Positions 31,320-39,530 of a stretch of 40,000 bases of DNA are shown here, piece after piece. The notes under the pieces are model-generated. The model did no database searches, was not told the origin of the DNA, and saw only the letters and a program-made list of their open reading frames with translations. Position numbers and translations under genes: made by a program. Source of the stretch: Symbiodinium natans (Eukaryota > Sar > Dinophyceae > Suessiales > Symbiodiniaceae); the NCBI GenBank assembly GCA_905221605.1, contig CAJNDS010001902.1:585001-625000 (forward strand), read 5' to 3'. Within the stretch, counting starts at the first letter, position 1. The number at the start of each line of letters is the position of its first letter.

Positions 31320-33051
31320 CTGCGTGAAATGAGCACCGATCAGTTTAGGGTTTAGGGTTTGCGTTTTAGGGCTTGGGGTTTAGGGTTTAGAGTTTGGGGG
31401 GCTACTGACTTCTCCGATGCCCAAGGAAAAAGAAGCTCAGACTTGACTCTTCCGAAACAAGACCCTAAACCCTAAACCCTAAACCCTAAACCCTAAACCC
31501 TAAACCCTAAGGAAACTAAAAAAGTTTAATGTGCAACTCTTGGCTAAGTAAGTTTAGGGTTCAGGGCTTAAGGCTTGGGCTTTGCGGTTTAGGGCTTAGG
31601 GCTTAGGATTCAGGGCTCCTGAAGCCCGCAGAAGTCCCATCAGTGTTTGGGTTCTTGACCCTAAACCCTAAACCCTAAACCCTAAACTCTAAACCCTACA
31701 CCCCTAAGTGGAGGTTTGCAAGGCTTAGGGCTTCTCGTAGAATGGCATGGAGGCTAAACCCTAAAACCCTTAAACCCTAAAACCCTAAACCCCTAAACCA
31801 CTAAACCCCAAACCTCAGACCCCAAAAAAATACCTCAAGCCCCAAGACCCAAAAAAACTTCAAACCCTAAACCCTAAACCCTAAACCTTAAACCCTAAAC
31901 CCTAAACCCTAAACCCTATTTAGGGCTTGAACCCTAAACTCTAAACCCCTATGCTGGCAGCCAGCAGGGCTTTGCGACCTGACCTGAGCCCTTGCTCTGC
32001 ACTCTTACCCTAACCCTAAAGACGAAATCCTGCAAACCTTTAATGAAGTCATTGGGTGAAGCCCTTGTGGCTTAGGGATGTTTTGGATTCAGGGTCTAGG
32101 GTTTAGGGTTTAGGGATGGGGGGGTTTAGGGTTTAGGGTCTTATGCATAGACCAACTAAGCCCTAAGGCCGAAAAGGCGACGATCCCCCCTGGACCTCCT
32201 GAACTTCAAAGTCTGCCCAACCTTCAGAGGGTTTAGGGTTTAGGGTTTAGAGTTTAGAGTTTGGGGTTTGGGGTTTGGGGTTTGGGGTTTAGGGTTTAGG
32301 GTTCCCCAAACGTGCATAGAGTTCCTGGAGCTGAGAAACCAGGCCCTTTTGCGAACTGGACGCTTAGTCATCCTGGGTTCAACCCAATGGGTTAGGGCTT
32401 AGGGTTTAGGGTTTAGGGTTTAGGGTTTAGGGTTTAGGGTTTAGGGTTTAGGGTTTAGGGTTTAGGGTTTAGGGTTTAGGGTTTGGGGTTTGGGGTTTAG
32501 GGTTTAGGGTTTAGGGTTTGGGGTTTGGGGTTTGGGGTGTAGCCATGTGCGGACTGGGGGGCCTGGATGCCGAAAAAGTTCGAGGCCACCCACTTGAGGG
32601 AGCACCTGGAACAGATTGGCAGGGTTTTTAGGGTTTAGGGTTTTGGGTTTTTAGGGTTTAGGGTTTAGGGTTTAGGGTTTAGGGTTTAGGGTTTAGGGTT
32701 TAGGGTTTAGGGTTTAGGGTTTAGGGTTTAGGGTTTAGGGTTTAGGGTTAGGTTTAGGGTTTAGGGTTTAGGGTTTAGGGTTTAGGGTTTAGGGTTTAGG
32801 GTTTAGGGTTTAGGGTTTAGGGTTTAGGGTTTAGGGTTTAGGGGTTGGGGATGCTTTCGGTTTGTTCTTGGGGGTGGCGGGTGAGGGTTCCGGAGCTAGC
32901 ACTTGGAGCAAATTGCGTGGTTAAGGCATGAGGGTATAGCACATCTTGCTTTAGCGCCACTAAACCCATCTACACCCGAAACCCTAAACCCTAAGCCTGC
33001 AAACCCTAAACCCTAGCCCTAAACCCTAAACCCTAAACCCTAAACCCCACA

Positions 33052-33150
33052 ATGAACCTAACTGCGCCTGTCGATGTCCTCACGGACCTCGACTTGGCCC
33101 CGTCTCCCGGTGGCGATGTGCAGGGTGTCGCTTGCCTGGGAGAAAAACAG
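33052..33150. CDS. Exon-like island, strand undecided
   Basis: Plus: an ATG opens 33 codons (MNLTAPVDVLTDLDLAPSPG onward) to CAG|GTTTGG, like a first exon. Minus: a strong acceptor GTTTTTCTCCCAG|GCA then SDTLHIATGRRGQVEVREDI. The pyrimidine tract and neighbouring minus-strand kinase exons favour minus; the ATG and consensus donor favour plus. Confidence 0.4.
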
Positions 33151-33248
33151 GTTTGGGGTTTGGGGTTTAGGGTTTAGGGTTTGGGGTTTAGGGTTTAGGG
33201 TTCAGGGTTCAGGGTTTAGGGTTCAGGGTTCAGGGTTCAGGGCACCCA

Positions 33249-33289
33249 AACCCCCCCCCCCCCCCCCCAAAAAAAAAAAAAAAAAAAAC
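33249..33289 (+). repeat. Adjacent poly-C and poly-A runs
   Basis: About 19 C followed directly by about 20 A. Similar mixed homopolymers occur at 2487-2510 (C), 7440-7456 (C), 25668-25681 (A) and 26515-26550 (T then G). They are likely sites of sequencing length error. Confidence 0.9.
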
Positions 33290-33390
33290 GGGGAATGATC
33301 AGTCCCAGATGCCCCGGAGAAGATGCTCCCAGGGAGGTGGTGGGAGCCCGGATAGTAGCGGCTGCTGTACTGGGACATCCTCGGCTTACC

Positions 33391-33513
33391 CAGAGACTCC
33401 AAACACCCCTGAAGTAAGGAATGGACCTTAGCTTCACAAACCCTAAACCCTAAACCCTAAACCCTCACATGATTTCAGGTATATTCCTTACTCAAGGGGT
33501 GTTGGAGTCTCTA
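33391..33513. repeat. Inverted repeat around a CCCTAAA tract
   Basis: CAGAGACTCCAAACACCCCT..AGTAAGGAAT on the left pairs with ATTCCTTACTCAAGGGGTGT..GGAGTCTCTAG on the right; a CCCTAAA tract lies in the loop. Confidence 0.85.
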
Positions 33514-33593
33514 GGCAGTTCTGACGTTGAGGGTTTATGGGGGTCTATGGGGGGTTTTAGAGTTTTTATGGGGGTGTATGGGGTTTAGGGTTT

Positions 33594-33770
33594 AGGGGTT
33601 GAGGGGTCGAGGGGTTCTAGGGTCGAGGGGTTGAGGGGTTGAGGGGTTGAGGGGCTGAGGAGTTGAGGGGTTGAGGGGTTGAGGGGTTGAGGGGTTGAGG
33701 GGTTGAGGGGTTGAGGGGTTGAGGGGTTGAGGGGTTGAGGGGTTGAGGGAGGGGTTGAGGGGTTGGGACG
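33594..33770 (+). repeat. GGTTGAGGGG decamer array
   Basis: About 16 copies of a 10-bp unit resembling a mutated heptamer. Confidence 0.9.
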
Positions 33771-34010
33771 TTCCCCCTTGTGTAGGGATTAGAATCGGGG
33801 GGTGCTACAACCCCTATCATGGACCGTTAGTATAATAAGGGGGAAGGTTGAGGGGTTCAGGGGTCTAGACCCGGGAGTAACCTGGGAATAAACAGGGTAC
33901 CCTTTTGGGTTTTAAGGGGATGATAAGGGAACCCCAGCCCTAAAAACAGGAAAACGAGGGCCTGCTCCCGGTCCTAGGGGTGCAGGGGTGCAGGGGTTCA
34001 GGGCGTTTAC

Positions 34011-34112
34011 GACCAGGGGCGTGCTGCCGATCCTGTGCGAGAGCCCGAAATCCGCTAGGACCACGCCACTCGGACAGCCACTGGAATCCAACTCCTTGTA
34101 GAAGACATTGTC
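34011..34112 (-). CDS. Protein kinase exon: DFG motif
   Basis: Thirty-four codons beginning DNVFYKEL and containing VVLADFGLSHRIGS; the DFG triplet lies at 34044-34052. DFG binds the second metal ion and opens the activation segment. The acceptor is GTTGAG|GAC (AG followed by G) and the donor is GTC|GTAAAC. An alternative acceptor 13 bases upstream adds four codons but breaks the phase with the catalytic-loop exon. The segment between DN and DFG is longer than usual (ELDSSGCPSG), suggesting a divergent kinase. The plus strand is also open here but shows no recognisable motif. Confidence 0.88.
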
Positions 34113-34433
34113 CTCAACTGCGCTTCTGCGGGCTTCAGCGCTTGGGGCTTCTAGGGTTTGGGGGTTTAGGGGCTAAGGGGCGTATAGGGCTTTGGGTTTA
34201 GGGCCCTAGGCCCTAAGCTTGACCGGCAAAAAAACGTTGGACAACAACACCCTAAACCCTAAACCCTAATCCCTAAACCCTAAAAACCCTAAAAACCCTA
34301 AAAACCCTAAAAACCCTAAAAACCCTAAAACCCTAAACCCTAAACCCTAAACCCTAAACCCTAAACCCTAAACCCTAAACCCTAAACCCTAAAACCCTAA
34401 ACCCTAAACCCATCCCAGTTCGTTCCAAGTGTC

Positions 34434-34463
34434 AGGTTTGAAGTCGCCGTGGATGTAGCCTGC
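34434..34463 (-). CDS. Protein kinase exon: catalytic loop HGDFKP
   Basis: A 30-nt exon encoding AGYIHGDFKP. H-x-D-x-K-P is the catalytic loop of protein kinases; the Asp is the proposed catalytic base and the Lys contacts the phosphates. HGD replaces the commoner HRD. The acceptor is CCAAG|GCA. The exon must end after CCT for the loop to finish correctly: the next exon starts with GAC AAT, giving HGDFKP-DN with the metal-binding Asn. The 5' splice site is then GA (CCT|GACACT), a non-canonical donor class reported in dinoflagellates. If a GT donor in the heptamer 24 bases further were used instead, the loop Asn would be lost. Confidence 0.85.
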
Positions 34464-34570
34464 CTTGGCTTCAGGCTTAGAGTTCAGACTTTTTCATATT
34501 GAGGGTTTACTTAGGGCTTAGGGTCTAGAGTTTTAGGGTCCATGGCAAGGACAAAGATCCCGGGTTCTTA

Positions 34571-34617
34571 CTAGGGAATGAGGGAATGAGGGGTACCTGA
34601 TTCCCTCATTCCCTACT
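34571..34617. repeat. Hairpin in kinase intron
   Basis: TAGGGAATGAGGGAATGAGG pairs with ATTCCCTCATTCCCTA around GGTACC, within the GC-AG intron between the alpha-E and catalytic-loop exons. Confidence 0.85.
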
Positions 34618-34690
34618 AAAAGCCAGCCAGATACCGGCGGCACCCGCACCCCCGACAGTTTTGAAGGACTTTCTGCTCAGTCAAAGTAGC

Positions 34691-34751
34691 CGAGTGCAGG
34701 CACTTCATGCCGCTCACCAGTTGCTCCACGACGCTCTGACCGCACCGGTTC
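34691..34751 (-). CDS. Protein kinase exon: helix alpha-E
   Basis: Reading leftward, the exon encodes a leading base and 20 codons that include SVVEQLVSGMKCLHS. This fits helix alpha-E of eukaryotic protein kinases (consensus like v..qL.sGl.yLHs), which directly precedes the catalytic loop. The acceptor I prefer is the AG of a CCCTAAAG heptamer edge followed by G; a second AG lies 16 bases downstream. The donor appears to be GC (TCG|GCTACT). Joined to the next exon the reading becomes LHS-AGYIHGD, exactly the kinase consensus. The leading base completes a codon left open by the exon at 35170-35258. Substrate and subfamily are not assignable. Confidence 0.85.
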
Positions 34752-35169
34752 CTTTAGGGCTTGGGGTTTAGGGTTTAGGGTTTCGGGCTTAGGGTTTTCC
34801 AGTGTTGAAACACAACCCTAAACCTGAAACCCTAAACCCTAAACCTCCCCTATGAACTCGCACGCTATATATAGCCCTCTAACCCCAGGGAGAAGTTCCC
34901 GAAACCCTGAAAGCCCTCAACCCTAAACCCTGAACATAGCCCGAAACCCTAAACCCCAATCCCATGTTGAAGGTTTACTACTATTTGCTTATTAGACTTA
35001 AAAAAACGAAACATATGAGTCCCTATATTGCCCTCATACGGAAGAATATGTCTTGTTTTTGAGGGGTTCTTAAGTAATTTGTAGTTGAGGATTGTAAACC
35101 CTAAACCTTAAACCCTAAACCCTAAACCCGAAACCCTAAACCCTAAACCCTAAACCCTAAACCCTAAAC

Positions 35170-35258
35170 GGTGCGATCGTGCACTTCGGCAGGAAAAGGA
35201 TGCTCCAGAGCAGCCGGGAAACTTCCTGCGGGCCGAAGATTGACGGAGCCACTTGTCC
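35170..35258 (-). CDS. Probable kinase exon upstream of helix alpha-E
   Basis: Twenty-nine codons plus two bases, containing FGPQEVSRLLWSILFLPKC, in the position where the hinge to alpha-D region of the kinase should lie. Acceptor CCCAG|GGA; donor CACC|GTTTAGGG supplied by the heptamer itself. The two leftover bases (CC) plus the first base (G) of the exon at 34691-34751 give one Pro codon, so phase is conserved. It is flanked by CCCTAAA on the left and TTTAGGG on the right, as expected for an exon island. No diagnostic motif is present, so membership rests on order, strand, phase and splice signals. Confidence 0.55.
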
Positions 35259-35439
35259 CTGGGTTAGGGTTTAGGGTTTAGGGTTTAGGGTTGAGGGTTG
35301 AGGGTTTAGGGTTTAGGGTTTGGGGTTTAGGGTTTAGGGCTTCGCAGTTTGGGTTGCACCGACTTGCAAGGTAATTTCTACTAAGCTGCAGGTAAACAGA
35401 CTTGCACCTAAGTTCCTACCCCTGAAGCCGGGTTCCGGA

Positions 35440-35650
35440 TTTACGGTACTTAGGGTACTTAAAGGGTATTTAGAGGGTACTTAAGGGGTACTTAAAGTTT
35501 ACTTAAAGGGTACTTAAAATGTACATAAAGGGTACTGAAAGGGCACTAAAACCAAAAGGGTACTCAGGGTACTTCGGGTACTTCGGGTACTTCGGGGTAC
35601 TTCGGGTACTTCGGGTACTTCGGGTACTTTGGGGTACTTCGCATACTTCG
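35440..35650 (+). repeat. GGGTACTT array
   Basis: Degenerate GGGTACTTAAA units turn into GGGTACTTC units (about 9 bp), then into TTTAGGG DNA. Confidence 0.85.
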
Positions 35651-35788
35651 GGCTTAGGGTTTAGGATTTAGGGTTTAGGGTTTAGGGTTTGGGGTTTAGG
35701 GTTTAGGGTTTAGGGTTTAGGGTTTAGGGTTTAGGGTTTAGGGTTTAGGGTTTAGGGTTTAGGGTTTAGGGTTTAGGGCTTGAGTAAC

Positions 35789-35852
35789 AGGTGCAGCCCA
35801 AGAAGCAAGTCTCCGGCCATCTCGGGAGCGACATAGGCCATACGGTTGACTC
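35789..35852 (-). CDS. Kinase APE-like fragment, out of order
   Basis: The minus strand reads GVNRMAYVAPEMAGDLLLG after GAGAG|GA. YVAPEM fits the kinase APE motif that ends the activation segment. However, it lies 5' of the alpha-E, catalytic-loop and DFG exons rather than 3' of them, and its flanks are reversed (TTTAGGG left, CCCTAAA right) relative to other exon islands. It may belong to a second kinase, be a displaced copy, or be a chance match. Confidence 0.35.
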
Positions 35853-36109
35853 CTCTCAGAGAGGCCTACAGGCCCTCAAGACCCTAAACCCTAAACCCTA
35901 AACCCTAAACCCTAAACCCTAAACCCTAGACCCTAAACCCTAAACCCTAAACCCTAAACCCCGAACTATGGAACTACTACTTGCCTAGGAACCCCCCCAG
36001 AAATGAAAGATCATCATTCCTATATTGCCCTTACTGGGAAGAATATGTCCTATTTTGGGGGGGGGGGGTTCTTGAGCAATATTCCTCCTTATTGTGGTTT
36101 CTACAACAA

Positions 36110-36360
36110 CCCCTAAACCCTAGACCCTAACCCGAAACTGCAAACAAAGAGATCGCCCTCTGCTACCCGCAAAGCGAAGAGCCTTAGACCCAGATCTTTC
36201 AAAACTCCTTCATTATGCCGAAAGTGTATACCAAGGATCATAATCATGAATGAGGGTACATTCCTTAATTGCGAGGTTTTGGAAGATCTGGGGACTGCTT
36301 GGGGTCTGCGCAGAGTGGAGGAATGACGGGAACCTATCGCAAGCCCCCAATACATAAGAA
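36110..36360. other. Unique island, unresolved
   Basis: Long open frames on both strands (plus IIIMNEGTFLNCEVLEDLG to a TGA; minus PSFMIMILGIHFRHNEGVLK) but no convincing splice pair. It lies within the kinase gene span, so it may be intronic. Confidence 0.25.
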
Positions 36361-36669
36361 GGGTTCTGGGTTTAGGGTTTATAGGCCTCAGGGTTTCGGG
36401 CCAGGCTTTCGGGTTTTAGGGTGAACTTGGAACCCTAATTTTAGTGCACAAAACTTGAAATCATTCTCAAGAATCCCTAAGTCAGGTTTAGGGTTTAGGG
36501 TTTATGGTTTTTGGGGCAAAGTGTGGGGCGTTGGGCTCAGGGTGGGCCACTAGGGGGTCCTGGAAGACCAGGCCTTAATGGGACTCTACCATGGATCCTC
36601 AGGGTTGTAGCGTTGGGTTTGGGTTCCATAAACCCGAAATCCTAAACCCTGAACCCCGAAAACCCGAAG

Positions 36670-36790
36670 GCTGAACCCTAGATCCTTTTGAAAGCAAATC
36701 AGGGCCAACCCTGAACCCTAAACTCTAAACCCTGAACCCCGAACCCCAAGCCTGCACCCTAGATCCTTTTGAAAGAAAATCAGGGCCATA
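36670..36790 (+). repeat. Short direct duplication
   Basis: CCTAGATCCTTTTGAAAG.AAATCAGGGCCA occurs twice, about 95 bp apart, in intron-like DNA. Confidence 0.85.
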
Positions 36791-37025
36791 CAAAGAGTAT
36801 AATGTAGGGGTCCTAATAATTAGAACAGGGTTTTGGTGTGTTCTTTATAGTATAATTCTACAGGGACCCTAAAGGGGATGTTATTCGTACTTATTCCGAC
36901 GCAATTAAACCCTAAACCCTAAGCCCTAAACCCCGAACCCCGAACCCCCCAGAAATACCCCAAGACCAATTAAGGGGGGAACCCTAAACCCTAAACCCTA
37001 AACCCTAAAACCCCAAGGGGAGTAC

Positions 37026-37064
37026 CAGCTGCGGGTGGGAGTCTTCGTGCCTTGAAGATAAGCC
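37026..37064 (-). CDS. Possible kinase exon (linker)
   Basis: Thirteen codons (GLSSRHEDSHPQL) between a pyrimidine-rich acceptor (GTCCAG|GGC) and a donor CTG|GTACTC, in phase with the exon at 35170-35258. The island has CCCTAAA on its left and TTTAGGG on its right. The other two frames are also open, so this is a phase-based assignment only. Confidence 0.35.
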
Positions 37065-37581
37065 CTGGACTCGGCATGGTTGCGAAGGGGTTAGGATGAG
37101 GGCTTGGGGTTTTGGGTTTAGGGTTTAGGGTTTAGGGTTTAGGGTTTAGGGCTTAGGGCTTGGGGTTTAGGGTTTTTGGGCTTCCCAACCGCCCATGTCT
37201 TCAGGGGCCCGTCCTTGTCCTTTGACGCACGGTGAGGCTTCGGTAAGTGTCATGACATGGTCGCCTTGGCGCCACTTGGTTTAGGGTTTAGGGTTTAGGG
37301 TTTAGGGTTTAGGGTTTAGGGTTTAGGGTTTAGGGTTTAGGGTTTAGGGTTTAGGGTTTAGGGTTTAGGGTCTAGGGTTTGGGGTTTAGGGTTTAGGGTT
37401 CAGGGTTCAGGGTTCAGGGTTTAGGGTTTAGGGTTTAGGGTCTAGGGTTTAGGGTTTAGGGTTTAGGGTTTAGGGTTTAGGGTTTAGGGTTTAGGGTTTA
37501 GGGCTACGGCTTGGCGCCACTTACTTGGTTCAGGGTTTATATAGGGTTTAGGCTGGGTAGATCAGAAGGACAATACACCAA

Positions 37582-37779
37582 ATGGAATTTCGCGCCCAGC
37601 AAGCGGAGGGACTTCTTCTGCCTAATTTGCCCCTGAGACAGGCTGTAGTTGCCACAAGTAGTAAGGGTGAAAGCATAAGGGGTGCCCTTTTCTTAGGAAG
37701 CACCCATATGGGGGATAGACCATCGGCGGAGCTCTCTTTGTTTGGGGGGCAGGGTCGCACCACCTTGAACCGACCCTAA
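37582..37779 (+). CDS. Small ORF, 65 codons, unknown
   Basis: ATG to TAA with QAVVATSSKGESIRGALFLG in the middle. The minus strand is also open over much of it. It lies within the span of the minus-strand kinase gene, so it may be intronic DNA. No family recognised. Confidence 0.25.
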   Translation: MEFRAQQAEGLLLPNLPLRQAVVATSSKGESIRGALFLGSTHMGDRPSAELSLFGGQGRTTLNRP

Positions 37780-38079
37780 ACACGCAGCCCTAAAGAAGAA
37801 AGCCTCAACCCGAATCCCGCCCCCCAAGCCCCTAACTAACAACAATCTAAGTGAAGTTGCATGGTGCAGTAATATGGCCCCATACCTTCTTTGTGGGCCC
37901 TTGGGTTTTACGGGGTGTATAAGGGGTATATCAGGGTTCACCACATACGGGCCGCATATCTTAGCTGTTGAGTACCCTTGCCCAAGAAAGCCCAAGTATA
38001 TAACAATATGGTCTTAGGGTAAGCCCTAACCCTAAACCCTAGACCCTACAGAAGATATTTAGGCACCCTAAGAAACAAC

Positions 38080-38126
38080 GGACCCCAGCGGCAGCGTTTC
38101 AACGCGGAGGCCTTCATGACGGCCAC
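38080..38126 (-). CDS. Possible kinase N-lobe exon
   Basis: Two bases plus fifteen codons (GRHEGLRVETLPLGS) between GTCCAG|GTG and TCC|GTTGTT, phase-compatible with the exons on both sides. A different frame of the same bases reads VAVMKAS, which resembles the kinase beta-3 Lys motif. I prefer the phase-consistent frame because a better beta-3 candidate lies at 39463-39530. The plus strand is open too. Confidence 0.35.
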
Positions 38127-38764
38127 CTGGACTGCGCGTGCGATGGGTTTAGGGATTAGGGTTTAGGGTTTGGGGTTTAGGGTTTAGGGTTTAGGGTTCA
38201 GGGGTTTAGGGTTTAGGGTTTAGGGTTACGGCTTACACTAAGGGTCCAAGTACCACACAGTTATATACTTGGGCCCAAAAGTCCGTATAAGGCCCAAGTG
38301 TTCTATATATTTAGGTACATGGGCCATGAGGGTTCGGGTGTGTAGGGTTTTGGGGTCCAGAGTTTGGGTTTCGGAGTTTGACATTCCCTAAACCCTAAAC
38401 CCTAAACCCTAGACCCTAAACCCTAAACCCTAAACCCTAAACCCTAAGATTCGTGCACAAGGGGCCTCGGGATCCTTGCACGGGTTTCCCCTACTTAAGG
38501 GGTATAAGGAGGGAATTCTAGAAGGGACTCTTAATCTTGTGCCCCTATATAGCCCCTGTAGATACCTACAAAATAGTCCCTCTATACCGAAGTAGCCCTA
38601 AACCCTAAACCCTCAACCCCAAACCCTAAACCCTAAACAACCTCCCAATAACTCCTAAGGTCCCTTAGGTTGGTCCCCCAAGCCCCTAAACCCTAAACCC
38701 CAAACCAAAAAAAAACCTAAACCCTAAACCCTAGAACCCTAAACCCTAAACCCTAAACCCTCAC

Positions 38765-38792
38765 CGCGTGACAGCTGGAATAGGTCGTCACC
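38765..38792 (-). CDS. Possible kinase micro-exon
   Basis: A 28-nt segment (GDDLFQLSR plus one base) between CTCAG|GGT and the consensus-like donor CGCG|GTGAGG. It starts in phase 0 after the exon at 39463-39530 and leaves one base, matching the two leading bases of 38080-38126. The plus strand also offers an exon here (VVTLRSATLQPEC between TAG|G and GTTTAGG), so strand is uncertain. Confidence 0.35.
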
Positions 38793-39462
38793 CTGAGATC
38801 TGCGACTTTGCAGCCGGAGTGCGTTTAGGGTTTAGGGTTTGGGGTTTGGGGTTTGGAGTTTAGGGTTTAGGGTTTAGGGTTTAGGGTTTAGGGTTTGGGG
38901 TTTGGGGTTTAGGGTTTGAAGGTTAGGGGTTAGGGTTCAGGGTTTATACGGTTGAGGGTAAAACACTCCCAATATGGCCCCTCATATTCCCTTAGAGGAT
39001 CTTTGGGGGTAGAGTCCCAGGAAACCGAAGGCACTAAAACGCTATGTTCCTGATGACAATTCCCGTAGAAATCCTTATACCAAACCTTTAACCCCAACTT
39101 TAAAACCTTACCCCGAAACACCCTCAACAAGAATCCTAAACTTAACCCTAAGCCCTAAAACCCTAGAGCACTAAGCCCTAATCCCTAAACCCTAGAAGCC
39201 CCGAGCCCTAAACCTTGAACCATAGAAGCCCTAAACCCTTTTCCCTAAACCAAAGCCTTAAACCCTAAGCCCTAGACCCTAATCCCTAGAAGCCAAAGGC
39301 CCTAAACCCTAAAAGCAGAACCCCTAAACCCTAAACCCAAAAGCCCTAAACCCTAAACCCAAAATCCCTAAACCCCAAACCCAAAAGCCCTAAGCAGCCC
39401 TAAACCCTAAGCCCAAAAGCCCCAAACCCTAGAAGCCCTAAACCCGAAACCCTAGACCCCAC

Positions 39463-39530
39463 CTCGAGCTTGGCATCCTCCTCGGCATCCCAATCGAGCG
39501 GAATCTTGAGGGCAAAGGAGCCTCGACGAC
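39463..39530 (-). CDS. Probable kinase N-lobe exon (beta-3/alpha-C)
   Basis: Two bases plus 22 codons containing RRGSFALKIPLDWDAEED. FALKI fits the kinase beta-3 strand with the ATP-contacting Lys (consensus A-x-K), and the acidic stretch that follows fits the start of helix alpha-C. Acceptor GGCAG|GTCG; donor GAG|GTGGGG. It lies 5' of the alpha-E, loop and DFG exons on the same strand, the correct order for one gene, and the island has CCCTAAA left and TTTAGGG right. The glycine-rich loop would be expected to the right and was not found in the remaining bases. Confidence 0.5.

Larger units (their letters stand above)
32160..33440 (-). other. Candidate C-lobe exon islands of the kinase
   Basis: Islands left of the DFG exon that could carry the C-lobe. 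The clearest is 32312-32372: AG|G then MTKRPVRKRAWFLSSRNSMH and donor CAC|GTTTGG. Others are 32544-32605 (acceptor TGTTCCAG|G, reading CSLKWVASNFFG or, in another frame, LELFRHPG) and 33305-33400 (DVPVQQPLL or YSSRYYPGS). At 32168-32230 the minus frame WADFEVQEVQGG ends in a stop, while the plus frame reads AEKATIPPGPPELQSLPNLQ. No APE motif was found here in the right order. Frame and strand are not settled for any of them. Confidence 0.25.

Noticed and set aside
32168-32230. AGC-kinase tail (W...PFRP)
   Set aside because: Spacing differs from the family, a stop follows at once, and the plus strand has an equally good frame.
36200-36360. CSFGLGSRV as a DFG variant
   Set aside because: The reading runs into heptamer sequence, and the segment looks like an acceptor followed by repeat.
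38080-38126. VAVMK as the kinase ATP-binding Lys
   Set aside because: This frame is out of phase with neighbouring exons, and a better FALKI candidate exists at 39463-39530.
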